The translations under genes and the position numbers were made by a program. The notes beneath the pieces were generated by a model, which saw only the letters and a list, made by a program, of their open reading frames with translations, had not been told where the DNA came from and made no database searches. Shown one piece after another: positions 1 to 5,777 of a stretch of 7,160 bases of DNA; position 1 is the stretch's first letter, and each line of letters opens with the position of its first letter. Origin of the DNA: an uncultured Clostridia bacterium. GTDB lineage: Bacteria; Bacillota; Clostridia; UBA1381. The stretch lies in the NCBI GenBank assembly GCA_910585485.1, contig CAJUEZ010000070.1, positions 1 to 7,160 on the forward strand, given 5' to 3'.

Positions 1-85
1 AAAACACTTAAATTTTTGCACCATTTTGACTTTACACAAAATATGAAAAAGCCTCCCAAAACAGCTTGATGATATATGGTTGCTA

Positions 86-202
86 ATGCTGGAGCTATTT
101 CCGAAAGAACTTAATGCTTGCGATGATGATATGTATGCCGCCACGCTCGGTTATATCATAGGCAGAATACAAGGTTTAAGCGAGGCGACGCAATCAGCAT
201 AA
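86..202 (+). CDS. possible small hypothetical protein or gene 3' remnant
   Basis: A reading frame is open from position 47 to a TAA at 200-202. The first in-frame ATG is at 86 and a TTG lies at 80. The product would be about 38 residues, beginning MLELFPKELNACDDDMYAA and continuing with a hydrophobic GYIIGRIQ segment. The composition looks protein-like (acidic helix, then a Gly-Ile segment), but no Shine-Dalgarno sequence precedes either start. An ATG at 43 in another frame (MKKPPKTA then stop) raises the possibility of a frameshifted gene whose 5' part lies at 43-67. A terminator hairpin follows 12 bases after the stop, which supports a real 3' end. I do not recognise a family. It converges on the sigma gene encoded on the other strand. 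Confidence 0.3.
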   Translation: MLELFPKELNACDDDMYAATLGYIIGRIQGLSEATQSA

Positions 203-214
203 AATTATATTTAT

Positions 215-258
215 GCGGCGGTTAGTTTTACGAATTAGCCGCCGCTTTTATAATTTTC
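215..258 (+). terminator. intrinsic terminator between convergent genes
   Basis: GCGGCGG (215-221) pairs perfectly with CCGCCGC (239-245). The stem may extend inward through T·G, T-A and A-T pairs, and it is followed on the plus strand by CTTTTATAATTTTC. It would end transcripts of the small plus-strand frame finishing at 202. The 3' arm and tail lie inside the last codons of the sigma gene on the minus strand; in that direction the tail is AT-rich but a poorer U-run. Confidence 0.55.
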
Positions 259-1115
259 TTTACTATGCGCTCACGCTCTATTACTGTCTGCTCTGTCGCA
301 CTTGTCCAAGTGGTATTGAATGTATTTAGTCCTCTATGACGATAAAATGATGTTTGACTGTCAATGGCTTCATCAAGAAATAAGTAAGCTATATCGGAGC
401 TTCGGAGTTTTCTCAAACCTCTTGCCGTATCACGTCTAACATCAGATACAGAAATGTTTTTCGCCGCCGCAATATCCGGATATGTCATATTTTCAAAATA
501 AAACAATCTTATAGCTTCTTTTTCCGCTTTCGGTAAATCATTAACCGCCTTGCCGATTATTCCGTTTATATACCGTCTTTCATCAGCGGCGGCAATATCG
601 TCCTCGAATGTGATTGACTCATCTCTTATACTGTCGGCAATCGTTAAATTATCCGTATCATCACTTACAGGCTCATAAATGGATTTTACAGGCTTTACGG
701 CATTAAGAGTATACTTTATCGTTTCAATGTCAAAACCTGTCTTATTGCTCAATTCTGCCGCTGTGGGTAATCTTCTAAGCGCGGCGGCGAGTTCATTTTG
801 CATACGTTTGATTTTTCTTGCTGTATCTCTGATATGTTCGGGAATATTTAAAACATCATTTTGTCCGCATTGTATTGTGCTCTGTATGTGATATTTTGCA
901 TACGTCAAGAATTTATATCCCTTACTTTCATCAAAGCCGTTTACCGCCTCGTGAAGTCCGAAATAAGCGTCCTGCATTGCGTCCTCGTAATTATCAGGCT
1001 GTATTCCGATATGCTTTACAATCGCAAATATAAACCGCCTATTTTGTTTGTATAGGTCAGCCATTAAAGAAGTATCGCCTTGCTTTATAAGTTTTACAAT
1101 TTCCTCGTTTGTCAT
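228..1115 (-). CDS. phage-type sigma-70 family RNA polymerase sigma factor
   Basis: The 295-residue protein has the layout of a group 3-like sigma-70 factor. Region 2 spans about residues 20-82 (YEDAMQDAYFGLHEAV, then FLTYAKYHIQSTI). A region-3-like helical segment lies around 92-140 (LPTAAELSNKTGFDIETIKY). Region 4 with its HTH spans about 185-240 (LPKAEKEAIRLFYFENMTY, then DIAAAKNISVSDVRR). A tail of about 55 residues follows, containing YRHRGLNTFNTTWTSATEQ. From memory, tails of this YRH-x-G-x-x-x-F-x-x-T type recur in sigma-like regulators of clostridial prophages. It probably redirects host RNA polymerase to promoters of the element. The start fits an AGGAGG sequence 10 bases upstream of ATG. 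A poor promoter match (GTGATA-N17-TATTCT) lies just upstream, so it may have its own promoter apart from the loader gene 250 bp away. The target promoters are unknown. Confidence 0.85.
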   Translation of the reverse strand: MTNEEIVKLIKQGDTSLMADLYKQNRRFIFAIVKHIGIQPDNYEDAMQDAYFGLHEAVNGFDESKGYKFLTYAKYHIQSTIQCGQNDVLNIPEHIRDTARKIKRMQNELAAALRRLPTAAELSNKTGFDIETIKYTLNAVKPVKSIYEPVSDDTDNLTIADSIRDESITFEDDIAAADERRYINGIIGKAVNDLPKAEKEAIRLFYFENMTYPDIAAAKNISVSDVRRDTARGLRKLRSSDIAYLFLDEAIDSQTSFYRHRGLNTFNTTWTSATEQTVIERERIVKKIIKAAANS

Positions 1116-1172
1116 TGATATTCCGCCTCCTGTATGATAGAATATATACAGGTTTATAAAATATCACGTGCG

Positions 1173-1208
1173 GCGGCGGAAAGGTTTTATAGTACGGCTA
1201 TCCGCCGC
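1173..1208. repeat. GC-rich inverted repeat upstream of the sigma gene
   Basis: GCGGCGGA (1173-1180) is perfectly complementary to TCCGCCGC (1201-1208) across a 20-base AT-rich loop. It lies between the 31-bp direct repeats and the sigma start codon. Neither strand has a U-run right after it, so it is a poor intrinsic terminator. It could be a leader structure of the sigma mRNA, a rho-type or processing site after the loader gene, or part of an origin. The arms use the GCGGCGG word that is common across the window, so chance pairing is possible. Confidence 0.4.
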
Positions 1209-1221
1209 ATATTCATCATAT

Positions 1222-1340
1222 CCTCTTTTAAGGTGTCCGAAATGTCCGAATATTCTTTTTAGGGTGTAACAAATGTCACCATATCCTTTTTAGGGTGTCG
1301 GAAATGTCGCATTATCCTTTTAAGGTGTGAAAAATGGGAA
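1222..1340. repeat. 31-bp iteron-like direct repeats
   Basis: Four head-to-tail copies share the pattern CTTTTTAGGGTGTnnnAAATGTC. The GGTGT cores start at 1232, 1263, 1294 and 1324 (periods 31, 31 and 30) and AATGTC at 1241, 1272 and 1303, degenerate (AATGGG) at 1333. Thirty-one base pairs is close to three helical turns, so the sites fall on one DNA face. Within a unit TGTCCGAA is itself partly repeated nine bases on, suggesting two half-sites per unit. The array lies just 3' of the helicase-loader gene and upstream of the sigma gene, a place expected for an origin or for a regulator binding above the sigma gene. No protein frame explains it. Confidence 0.75.
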
Positions 1341-1365
1341 AATACTTTTTCTATATCTTTTTACC

Positions 1366-2217
1366 TCATTCAATGTCTCCGAAAAAATCATAATCACTTT
1401 TATTTGCTTTAGCTTGTTCCTTTCTGTAATTGCGGCACTGAAATTCTACCGGAGTAAGTCCCTCAACCAATCTGTCAAAAGCACGCGGCACGCCATATTG
1501 GTCCGTAAGATGTTCTCTTAGATGTTTTAACGACAAATTAGTTGTTACAATAGTCGGTTTGCCGCTTCTGTACCGTTCGTCAATGATTTCATACAGAAAA
1601 ACAGTAGACCAATCTGTTTTTTGTTCAGCTCCTAAATCATCAAGTATAAGCAATGACGCAGCTTTTATTTCCGCTTTTAATGCTGTTTCGCCATCCTCTC
1701 CATTGTTTCTAAAGCTGTCCCTTACTCTCTGTATCATTGAATTTACAGTCATTGCCTTTGCATTTATGCCATCATCCGTCAGACGATTTGCAATACAGAA
1801 AGCAAGCGTTGTTTTGCCTCTTCCTGTACTGCCGTAAAATAATAAACCTCTGTTTTCCTTATAATTTTCAGACCAATGTTTACAATAATTTTTGGCCGCT
1901 TGTATGTATCTTCTGTTATCGTCATCAATAATTAAACTGTCAAAAACCGCCGCTTGCGCCTTTTCGTCCATAAAACTGTTAGCTTTTGCTTTTCGCCGTT
2001 CATATTCTGCCTCTGCAAGCCGCCGCGCCTGTTCCTCTCTTTCCTGCTGTTCTCTGAAGCATTTGCACTTTGCGCCTACTTCCTTACCGAAAAGAGGCTC
2101 TTGTAATTTTACAGGCTCTCCGCAAGTTTCGCACCGCTCCAAGACTGTATATTTTAACTTTTTATTCCCAGCCGATGTCTGAGTAGTCATCGCCATTATA
2201 TTGCCTATTGTTTCCAT
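1366..2217 (-). CDS. DnaC/IstB-like AAA+ replicative helicase loader
   Basis: The 283-residue protein begins with a Cys4 zinc-ribbon-like segment (C29xxC32 and C51xC53, numbered from the chosen start) and a charged, probably coiled-coil stretch rich in Glu/Arg (about 56-78). The AAA+ core has Walker A GSTGRGKTT (129-137), Walker B LLILDDLG (189-196) and a TTN sensor-1 segment (225-227). This is the plan of phage DnaC/DnaI-like proteins that load the host replicative helicase DnaB/DnaC at an origin. I chose ATG at 2217 rather than the in-frame ATG at 2232: GGAGG lies 8 bases before 2217, and the 2232 ATG overlaps that ribosome site. The gene overlaps the end of the initiator gene by 56 bp, implying coupled translation and joint function. 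IstB-type transposition helpers share the core, but the initiator neighbour argues for replication. Confidence 0.88.
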   Translation of the reverse strand: METIGNIMAMTTQTSAGNKKLKYTVLERCETCGEPVKLQEPLFGKEVGAKCKCFREQQEREEQARRLAEAEYERRKAKANSFMDEKAQAAVFDSLIIDDDNRRYIQAAKNYCKHWSENYKENRGLLFYGSTGRGKTTLAFCIANRLTDDGINAKAMTVNSMIQRVRDSFRNNGEDGETALKAEIKAASLLILDDLGAEQKTDWSTVFLYEIIDERYRSGKPTIVTTNLSLKHLREHLTDQYGVPRAFDRLVEGLTPVEFQCRNYRKEQAKANKSDYDFFGDIE

Positions 2218-2932
2218 TCTCCGCACCTCCATTATTATTTTTCAAAGGGAACACTCCTTGCCAACTGTTCATTGTACTTTGATTAAGTATATCTACCTTA
2301 TCGGCTTCGATATTTGATAATTTATCTAATTTGTTAAAAATCAGTTTCAGCGCATTTTCAGTAAGAGGCTTTTTAATAGCCTTACGCATTTCAATAAATC
2401 CGTATATGGCATTTATTAAATTTTCATTGTCGGTATACGCATTTATCAGCGTTTCATAATCGCTGACTTTTCTTTTTACATTTTCTTTTATATTTTTTAC
2501 ATTCTTATCATTCTTTACATTCTTTACATTCTTGTTTGTGTTCACTTGTTGTTCATTTGTTGTTCGTTTGATGTTCACTTGTTGTTCAATCTGCTGTTCA
2601 CTGTTTTGGTACTTATCCCAATTTAATATAGTAATTAAGCGGTGTTTATTACATGTTTGCTGTTCAATTTGGCGTTCGATTTTAAAGGATTTTAAAATTC
2701 TTTCTGCTTTGCTTTCTGATATGTTACATTTTTCTGCTATTGACTTCCGTCCTGTTATAAGTTGTCCGGCTTTTAACTCTATTTTTTTGCCATTAAACAT
2801 AGCTGAATAGCCTTTATGCGTGGCGGTTAATAAAAGATATAACCATACTCTGAAATAGTCATTGTCCTTGCATACAACAGGATTATCAAGCATATCTCTA
2901 TATATTTTTACATATCCGTTTTCCGTTGACAT
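2162..2932 (-). CDS. phage-type replisome organizer / DnaD-like replication initiator
   Basis: The 256-residue protein has an N-terminal winged-helix domain (about 1-105). It contains GYVKIYRDMLDNPVVCKDND, then RVWLYLLLTATHKGY, then the recognition segment RKSIAEKCNISESKAERILK. A low-complexity linker rich in Gln, Asn and Lys follows (about 108-152; repeated EQQ and KNVKN). The C-terminal helical region (about 155-235) resembles the DnaD/DnaB2 domain, including YGFIEMRKAIKKPLTENALK and a terminal NSWQGVFPL. Such proteins bind the element's origin and bring in the helicase loader, which is encoded next and overlaps by 56 bp. The linker DNA holds 11-bp and 9-bp repeats described separately. The start ATG is 13 bp after the stop of the HTH gene, with a modest AGGCGG-type ribosome site. 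Confidence 0.8.
   Translation of the reverse strand: MSTENGYVKIYRDMLDNPVVCKDNDYFRVWLYLLLTATHKGYSAMFNGKKIELKAGQLITGRKSIAEKCNISESKAERILKSFKIERQIEQQTCNKHRLITILNWDKYQNSEQQIEQQVNIKRTTNEQQVNTNKNVKNVKNDKNVKNIKENVKRKVSDYETLINAYTDNENLINAIYGFIEMRKAIKKPLTENALKLIFNKLDKLSNIEADKVDILNQSTMNSWQGVFPLKNNNGGAENGNNRQYNGDDYSDIGWE
2470..2532 (-). repeat. AT-rich 9-bp repeats within the initiator gene
   Basis: On the coding strand AAGAATGTA is repeated about six times with decay (AAGAATGAT, AAAAATATA, AAAGAAAATGTA). It encodes KNVKNVKNDKNVKNIKENVK. The period is a multiple of three, so this tract alone could reflect protein repeats. It directly adjoins the 11-bp iterons and is very A-rich on one strand, as a DNA-unwinding element beside initiator sites would be. 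Confidence 0.6.
2533..2599 (-). repeat. 11-bp iterons inside the initiator gene (candidate origin)
   Basis: Read on the coding strand from 2599: one 12-bp unit GAACAGCAGATT, then five 11-bp units GAACAACAAGT, GAACATCAAAC, GAACAACAAAT, GAACAACAAGT and GAACACAAACA (plus-strand blocks 2588-2599, 2577-2587, 2566-2576, 2555-2565, 2544-2554, 2533-2543). Eleven is not a multiple of three, so the DNA period cannot come from a repeated tripeptide or tetrapeptide; the protein repeats only every 11 residues. Phased sites of about one helical turn, next to an AT-rich tract and inside an initiator gene, match the plan of lambdoid and lactococcal phage origins. Related GAAC units also occur upstream near 2660-2680. 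Confidence 0.65.
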
Positions 2933-2945
2933 AGGCTTTCACCGC

Positions 2946-3206
2946 CTATTCAGCAATTTTGCGTATTCCTGCGGCGGAAAGTTCCTCGCCGCCGCAAGAG
3001 CCTTTATATAGATAATCGGTCAGCACGTCCATATTGATAAGGTACTTTGTGCCGCACCGCACAGATGGCAATGCACCGCTCAATATAAGCCGTCTTAATG
3101 CGTGTTCTGTTAATGCCGTTCCACTGTCGGCAGCGCGTAATTCCTCTATCGCCTGTTTTATGCCACGCATACGCGGCGGTTTATGTAGTGATATTATTTC
3201 AGCCAT
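2946..3206 (-). CDS. excisionase-like helix-turn-helix protein
   Basis: This 86-residue protein has a MerR/excisionase-type winged HTH: SGTALTEHALRRLILSGALP, then a wing-like VRCGTKYLINMDVLTDYL. The ALPSVRCGTKYLIN pattern is typical of the helix_turn_helix_17 / excisionase family, small DNA-bending or regulatory proteins of integrated elements. The start overlaps the stop of the preceding small gene by 8 bp (ATGGCTGA), with a purine-rich AGGGGG sequence about 10 bases upstream. As second gene of the leftward operon, divergent from repressor and integrase, it may be the directionality factor. It could equally be an early regulator. Confidence 0.7.
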   Translation of the reverse strand: MAEIISLHKPPRMRGIKQAIEELRAADSGTALTEHALRRLILSGALPSVRCGTKYLINMDVLTDYLYKGSCGGEELSAAGIRKIAE

Positions 3207-3384
3207 TATTCGCCGCCCCCTGTTCCCTTTGCATTTTCTCAGCTCTCTTTTCCCAATATTTTTGGTTATACTCTTTTACCTTGTCTTTATGATTTTTACG
3301 CCATTGTCTGTGGTATTCTCGTCTTAATTCCGCTGCTTTTGAATTATTTTTTGTTTCAGTTATTATTCTACACTCCTTTTGCAA
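3199..3384 (-). CDS. small basic phage-like protein, start codon probably lost
   Basis: The frame encodes about 55-61 residues, highly basic and aromatic (REYHRQWRKNHKDKVKEYNQ, then KYWEKRAEKMQREQ), like small hypothetical proteins seen at the start of clostridial phage and IME early operons. No function is established. The good ribosome site AAGGAG (3374-3379) is followed 9 bases later by ATA (3361-3363) where an ATG would be expected. The only recognised in-frame start is a TTG at 3382-3384, upstream of that ribosome site and with only a weak purine stretch before it. A single G-to-A change of ATG to ATA would explain this. It may be poorly translated, started at TTG or ATA, or be a pseudogene. 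Its stop overlaps the next gene's start by 8 bp. Confidence 0.55.
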   Translation of the reverse strand: MQKECRIITETKNNSKAAELRREYHRQWRKNHKDKVKEYNQKYWEKRAEKMQREQGAANNG

Positions 3385-3397
3385 TTTATTTTTCTCT

Positions 3398-3414
3398 TTT
3401 GCTTGACAAGCAAA
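3398..3414. promoter_or_regulatory. 17-bp palindromic operator
   Basis: TTTGCTTG (3398-3405) and CAAGCAAA (3407-3414) are perfect inverted repeats around a central A. The palindrome covers the whole -35 box of the rightward promoter. A second dyad, GACAAG (3405-3410) with CTTGTC (3420-3425), spans its spacer. These are likely binding sites for the XRE repressor encoded downstream, giving autoregulation. Confidence 0.65.
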
Positions 3415-3431
3415 TTAATCTTGTCTATAAT
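3403..3431 (+). promoter_or_regulatory. consensus sigma-A promoter for repressor-integrase
   Basis: TTGACA (3403-3408), a 17-bp spacer and TATAAT (3426-3431) match both consensus hexamers exactly. The start would be near 3438, giving a leader of about 84 nt before the repressor ATG. That leader runs through the opposing leftward promoter. Confidence 0.85.
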
Positions 3432-3434
3432 TGA

Positions 3435-3463
3435 AGTATAACATAAACAAAATAAAAAGTAAA
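3435..3463 (-). promoter_or_regulatory. leftward early promoter, face-to-face
   Basis: On the minus strand TTTACT (3463-3458), a 17-bp spacer and TATACT (3440-3435) form a good but weaker sigma-A promoter, preceded by A/T-rich DNA. Transcription would start near 3428, inside the rightward promoter, and run into the small-protein/HTH/replication operon. Confidence 0.65.
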
Positions 3464-3521
3464 GATATTTTTCTTTTAAATTCAAAAAGCAATTTATTTT
3501 AACATAGAGGGGTGTTTTCAT

Positions 3522-4283
3522 ATGTCAAAGGAAATAAAAAGCAACAGGGGACGCAAACCAAAAACGAATGACTATAATTCGGTCTTTGCGCAAAGATTAA
3601 GGGATTTAATAGATGAACGCAATTTAACACTGCCAGAGCTTGCGAAACAACTTAATACTACACGTCAATCAATAGGACAGTGGAAAAATGGCGATACTGT
3701 ACCTAATATTATAATGCTGAAAACAATAGCAGAATATTTTAATGTTTCTGCGGATTATCTTATAGGAATAGAAGATTGTAAAACACATACAGTATCTAAT
3801 ATTTCAGACCAAATAGGGCTTTCAGAAAAAACTATCAAAAATTTAAAATCTATGCAATACCCCACAGAAGACGAATTGAAAAAATTATATGGTGTCTATG
3901 CTGATAGTAAAAATATCATTGATAAGGCGAAAACACAGAAAGACTATACAAAGAGAAAAAATCTTAATAAACTCTTTGAAGATAAAAATTTTATTGAAAT
4001 AATAACTCTCATAATAACTCTAATGAGCAAATATGAACTATGGCACGAAATTAAATGTACGGTATATTCTTCAGATACAGAATGGGATAAAATAGCACAC
4101 AAGTTGGATGAGACTCAAGCACATTTAGAATTATTAGATTATATAGAGCAAACAAGAACAAGAATAAATGATTTTCTTAAAAAATTTCAATCTTTCTCCA
4201 TTATAGAACTGTATCATCAATTAACTTTAATGGATATGCTCATTGATGATGAAAAAGAAGATGTTTTAAATGGCAACGATTGA
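3522..4283 (+). CDS. XRE-family (Cro/CI-like) repressor
   Basis: The 253-residue protein has an N-terminal HTH_3 domain at about residues 22-82. It contains AQRLRDLIDERNLTLPELAK, then QLNTTRQSIGQWKNGDTVP, then MLKTIAEYFNVSADYLIG. A short basic RGRKP motif resembling an AT-hook precedes it. The C-terminal two-thirds is helical, starting with the frequent LSEKTIKNL segment. It has no recognisable LexA/CI serine-lysine peptidase, so RecA-stimulated self-cleavage is unlikely. It presumably binds the palindromes between the divergent operons and keeps the early operon off. A GAGGGG ribosome site lies upstream of ATG. Its last 14 bp overlap the integrase gene, so the two are translated together. 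Confidence 0.88.
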   Translation: MSKEIKSNRGRKPKTNDYNSVFAQRLRDLIDERNLTLPELAKQLNTTRQSIGQWKNGDTVPNIIMLKTIAEYFNVSADYLIGIEDCKTHTVSNISDQIGLSEKTIKNLKSMQYPTEDELKKLYGVYADSKNIIDKAKTQKDYTKRKNLNKLFEDKNFIEIITLIITLMSKYELWHEIKCTVYSSDTEWDKIAHKLDETQAHLELLDYIEQTRTRINDFLKKFQSFSIIELYHQLTLMDMLIDDEKEDVLNGND

Positions 4284-5636
4284 GAAGCGCGGCAACAGTT
4301 ACCGTATAACCGTATCGTGCGGCTACAATAGCGAGGGCAAGCAGATTAAAAAGCGTATGACGTGGACACCGAAGCCGAATATGACGCGGCGGCAAATCGA
4401 AAAGGAACTTGACCGCCAAGCTGTATTGTTTGAGGAAAAATGCCAGACGGGGCAATTCCTTGATGGTAACATCACTCTTGCAGAGTTTTCCGAGCGTTGG
4501 CTCAAAGATTACGCAGAAAAGCAATTAAAGGAGCGGAGTGTACAAGGCTACAGGGGACTTATGCCGCGTATATTAAAAGCACTCGGTCATATCCGCCTCG
4601 ACAGGCTACAGCCACACCACATAATGGAGTTTTACAATAATCTTTCGGAGGACGGAGTAAGAGAGGATATAAAGTATAAGCCAATAGAAAGCATTAAAGA
4701 AATTATAAAACAATCGAACTTTACTCAAAAAGCACTTGCAGAGAGCGCAGGTATATCCGAAAACACGCTCCGTCAATGTATAAACGGTTGTACTGTATCA
4801 AAATCAACAGCGGATAAGATAACAGAGGCATTGCAGATAAAAGGATTATTCTCACCTGTAGAGGACGACAACCGCCTTGCCGCCGCAACAATAGCCAAAT
4901 ATCACCGTGTATTATCATCTATGCTTACAGCGGCGGTACAATGGCAAATAATACTATCAAATCCCTGTAGCCGTGTTAAGCCGCCGCACGTTGATAATAA
5001 AGAAGCTCCAGTACTTGATGAAAAACAGCTTGCGGAGCTGATACAATGCCTGAATGATGAACCGATTAAATACAGAACCGCGATAATGCTTATATTAGCC
5101 GAGGCGAATTTTGCGGCTTAAATTGGTCTGATATAGAACTTGACAAGGGAATAGTGCATATAACAAAAGCGTTGCTTTACACGCCGAATAAAGGAGTATA
5201 TGAGGACACGCCAAAATCAAAACACTCTGAAAGAGTGGTAAATATCCCCGATGATATGGTTAAGCTGTTAAAGCTATACAAGATTGAGCAGTCGAAGCAG
5301 CGTTTAAGTATGGGCGACCAATGACAAGATAGTGGAAAGGTATTCACCGCCGCGAACGATGCGCCTATGTTTCCGGACACAATTTCTTCGTGGTTTAGAA
5401 AATTTATTAAACGTCATAACTTACCTAATGCACATATCCATACATTGCGGCACGTTTCAGCCACGTTACTTATTGCCGGAGGCGTTGACATTGCCACTGT
5501 ATCAGGGCGGCTCGGACATGCTAATAAGAGTACAACGCTCAACATATACACCCACGCAATACAATCAGCAGACGCGGCGGCGGCTGAAAAATTGCAGAAT
5601 ATGTTGAACCCCCAAAAGAATTATAATGCAATGTAA
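4270..5636 (+). pseudogene. tyrosine integrase with inserted HTH domain, disrupted twice
   Basis: The intact part holds an AP2-like arm-binding domain (about 1-62) and a SAM-like core-binding domain from about residue 68. That domain is split by an extra HTH segment (about 140-192: TQKALAESAGISENTLRQCI) before resuming at TIAKYHRVLSSMLTAAVQW. The catalytic domain starts, but at about 5098-5103 the frame jumps: LMLILA-type residues are followed directly by (R)GEFCGLNWSDIELDKG in another frame. The missing TGMR block fits a 13-bp deletion and carries the first catalytic Arg. A second lesion, TGA at 5322-5324, sits where the family has Trp (GDQ-W-QDSGKVF). The rest is well preserved: HTLRH, LGHANKS and the nucleophile in IYTHA. 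Two independent lesions make activity very unlikely. Translation would begin at ATG 4270 by coupling to the repressor. Confidence 0.9.
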
Positions 5637-5653
5637 TTTAATAAAGCAATAAT

Positions 5654-5690
5654 GACGCTTTTGATAGTTTTGGCTGTCAAAAGCGTCTTT
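5654..5690 (+). terminator. hairpin after the integrase gene
   Basis: GACGCTTTTGA (5654-5664) pairs perfectly with TCAAAAGCGTC (5677-5687) around a 12-base loop, 18 bases after the integrase stop. Only TTT follows before GCG, so the U-tail is short. It is a plausible terminator for the repressor-integrase transcript. Confidence 0.6.
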
Positions 5691-5713
5691 GCGTTACTTG
5701 TGAAAAAAGTAAC

Positions 5714-5747
5714 AAAAAAAGAACATTTGACAACCTCAATCGTTCTT
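5714..5747 (-). terminator. intrinsic terminator of the nuclease-like gene
   Basis: On the minus strand AAGAACGATTGA pairs with TCAAATGTTCTT over a 5-base loop, with one G·U and one mismatch (plus-strand 5719-5747). A run of T follows, opposite A5714-A5720. It lies about 30 bases after the stop of the gene ending at 5778 and cleanly ends the RNA/nuclease cassette. A CGCCG-TG-CGGCG dyad at 5757-5768 lies between them. Confidence 0.75.
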
Positions 5748-5777
5748 TCAATAGACGCCGTGCGGCGGTTTATGCAT

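Noticed and set aside
1222..1340. CRISPR-like array with about 31-bp periodicity
   Set aside because: The whole unit repeats with no unique spacers, the copies are degenerate, and no cas gene is present; iterons fit better.
3034..3327. Plus-strand frames opposite the HTH and small basic genes
   Set aside because: Composition typical of antisense shadows; the minus-strand genes have coupled starts and recognisable domains.
3381..3500. Direct repeat GCAATTTATTTT at 3381-3392 and 3489-3500 as an att site or operator pair
   Set aside because: It is real but short and AT-rich in an AT-rich regulatory region; nothing beyond the two copies supports a function.
4240..4524. Minus-strand frame opposite the integrase start
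   Set aside because: Antisense to well-conserved integrase codons, no ribosome site, no family resemblance.
5322..5324. TGA read as Trp (recoded genetic code)
   Set aside because: Other genes here use TGA as stop (repressor, loader, small basic protein) and TGG for Trp, and the same integrase gene also has a frame-breaking deletion.
5332..5607. Plus-strand frame overlapping the 3' part of the integrase
   Set aside because: It is out of frame with the conserved HTLRH, LGH and Tyr motifs and has no protein-like features; it is a shadow.
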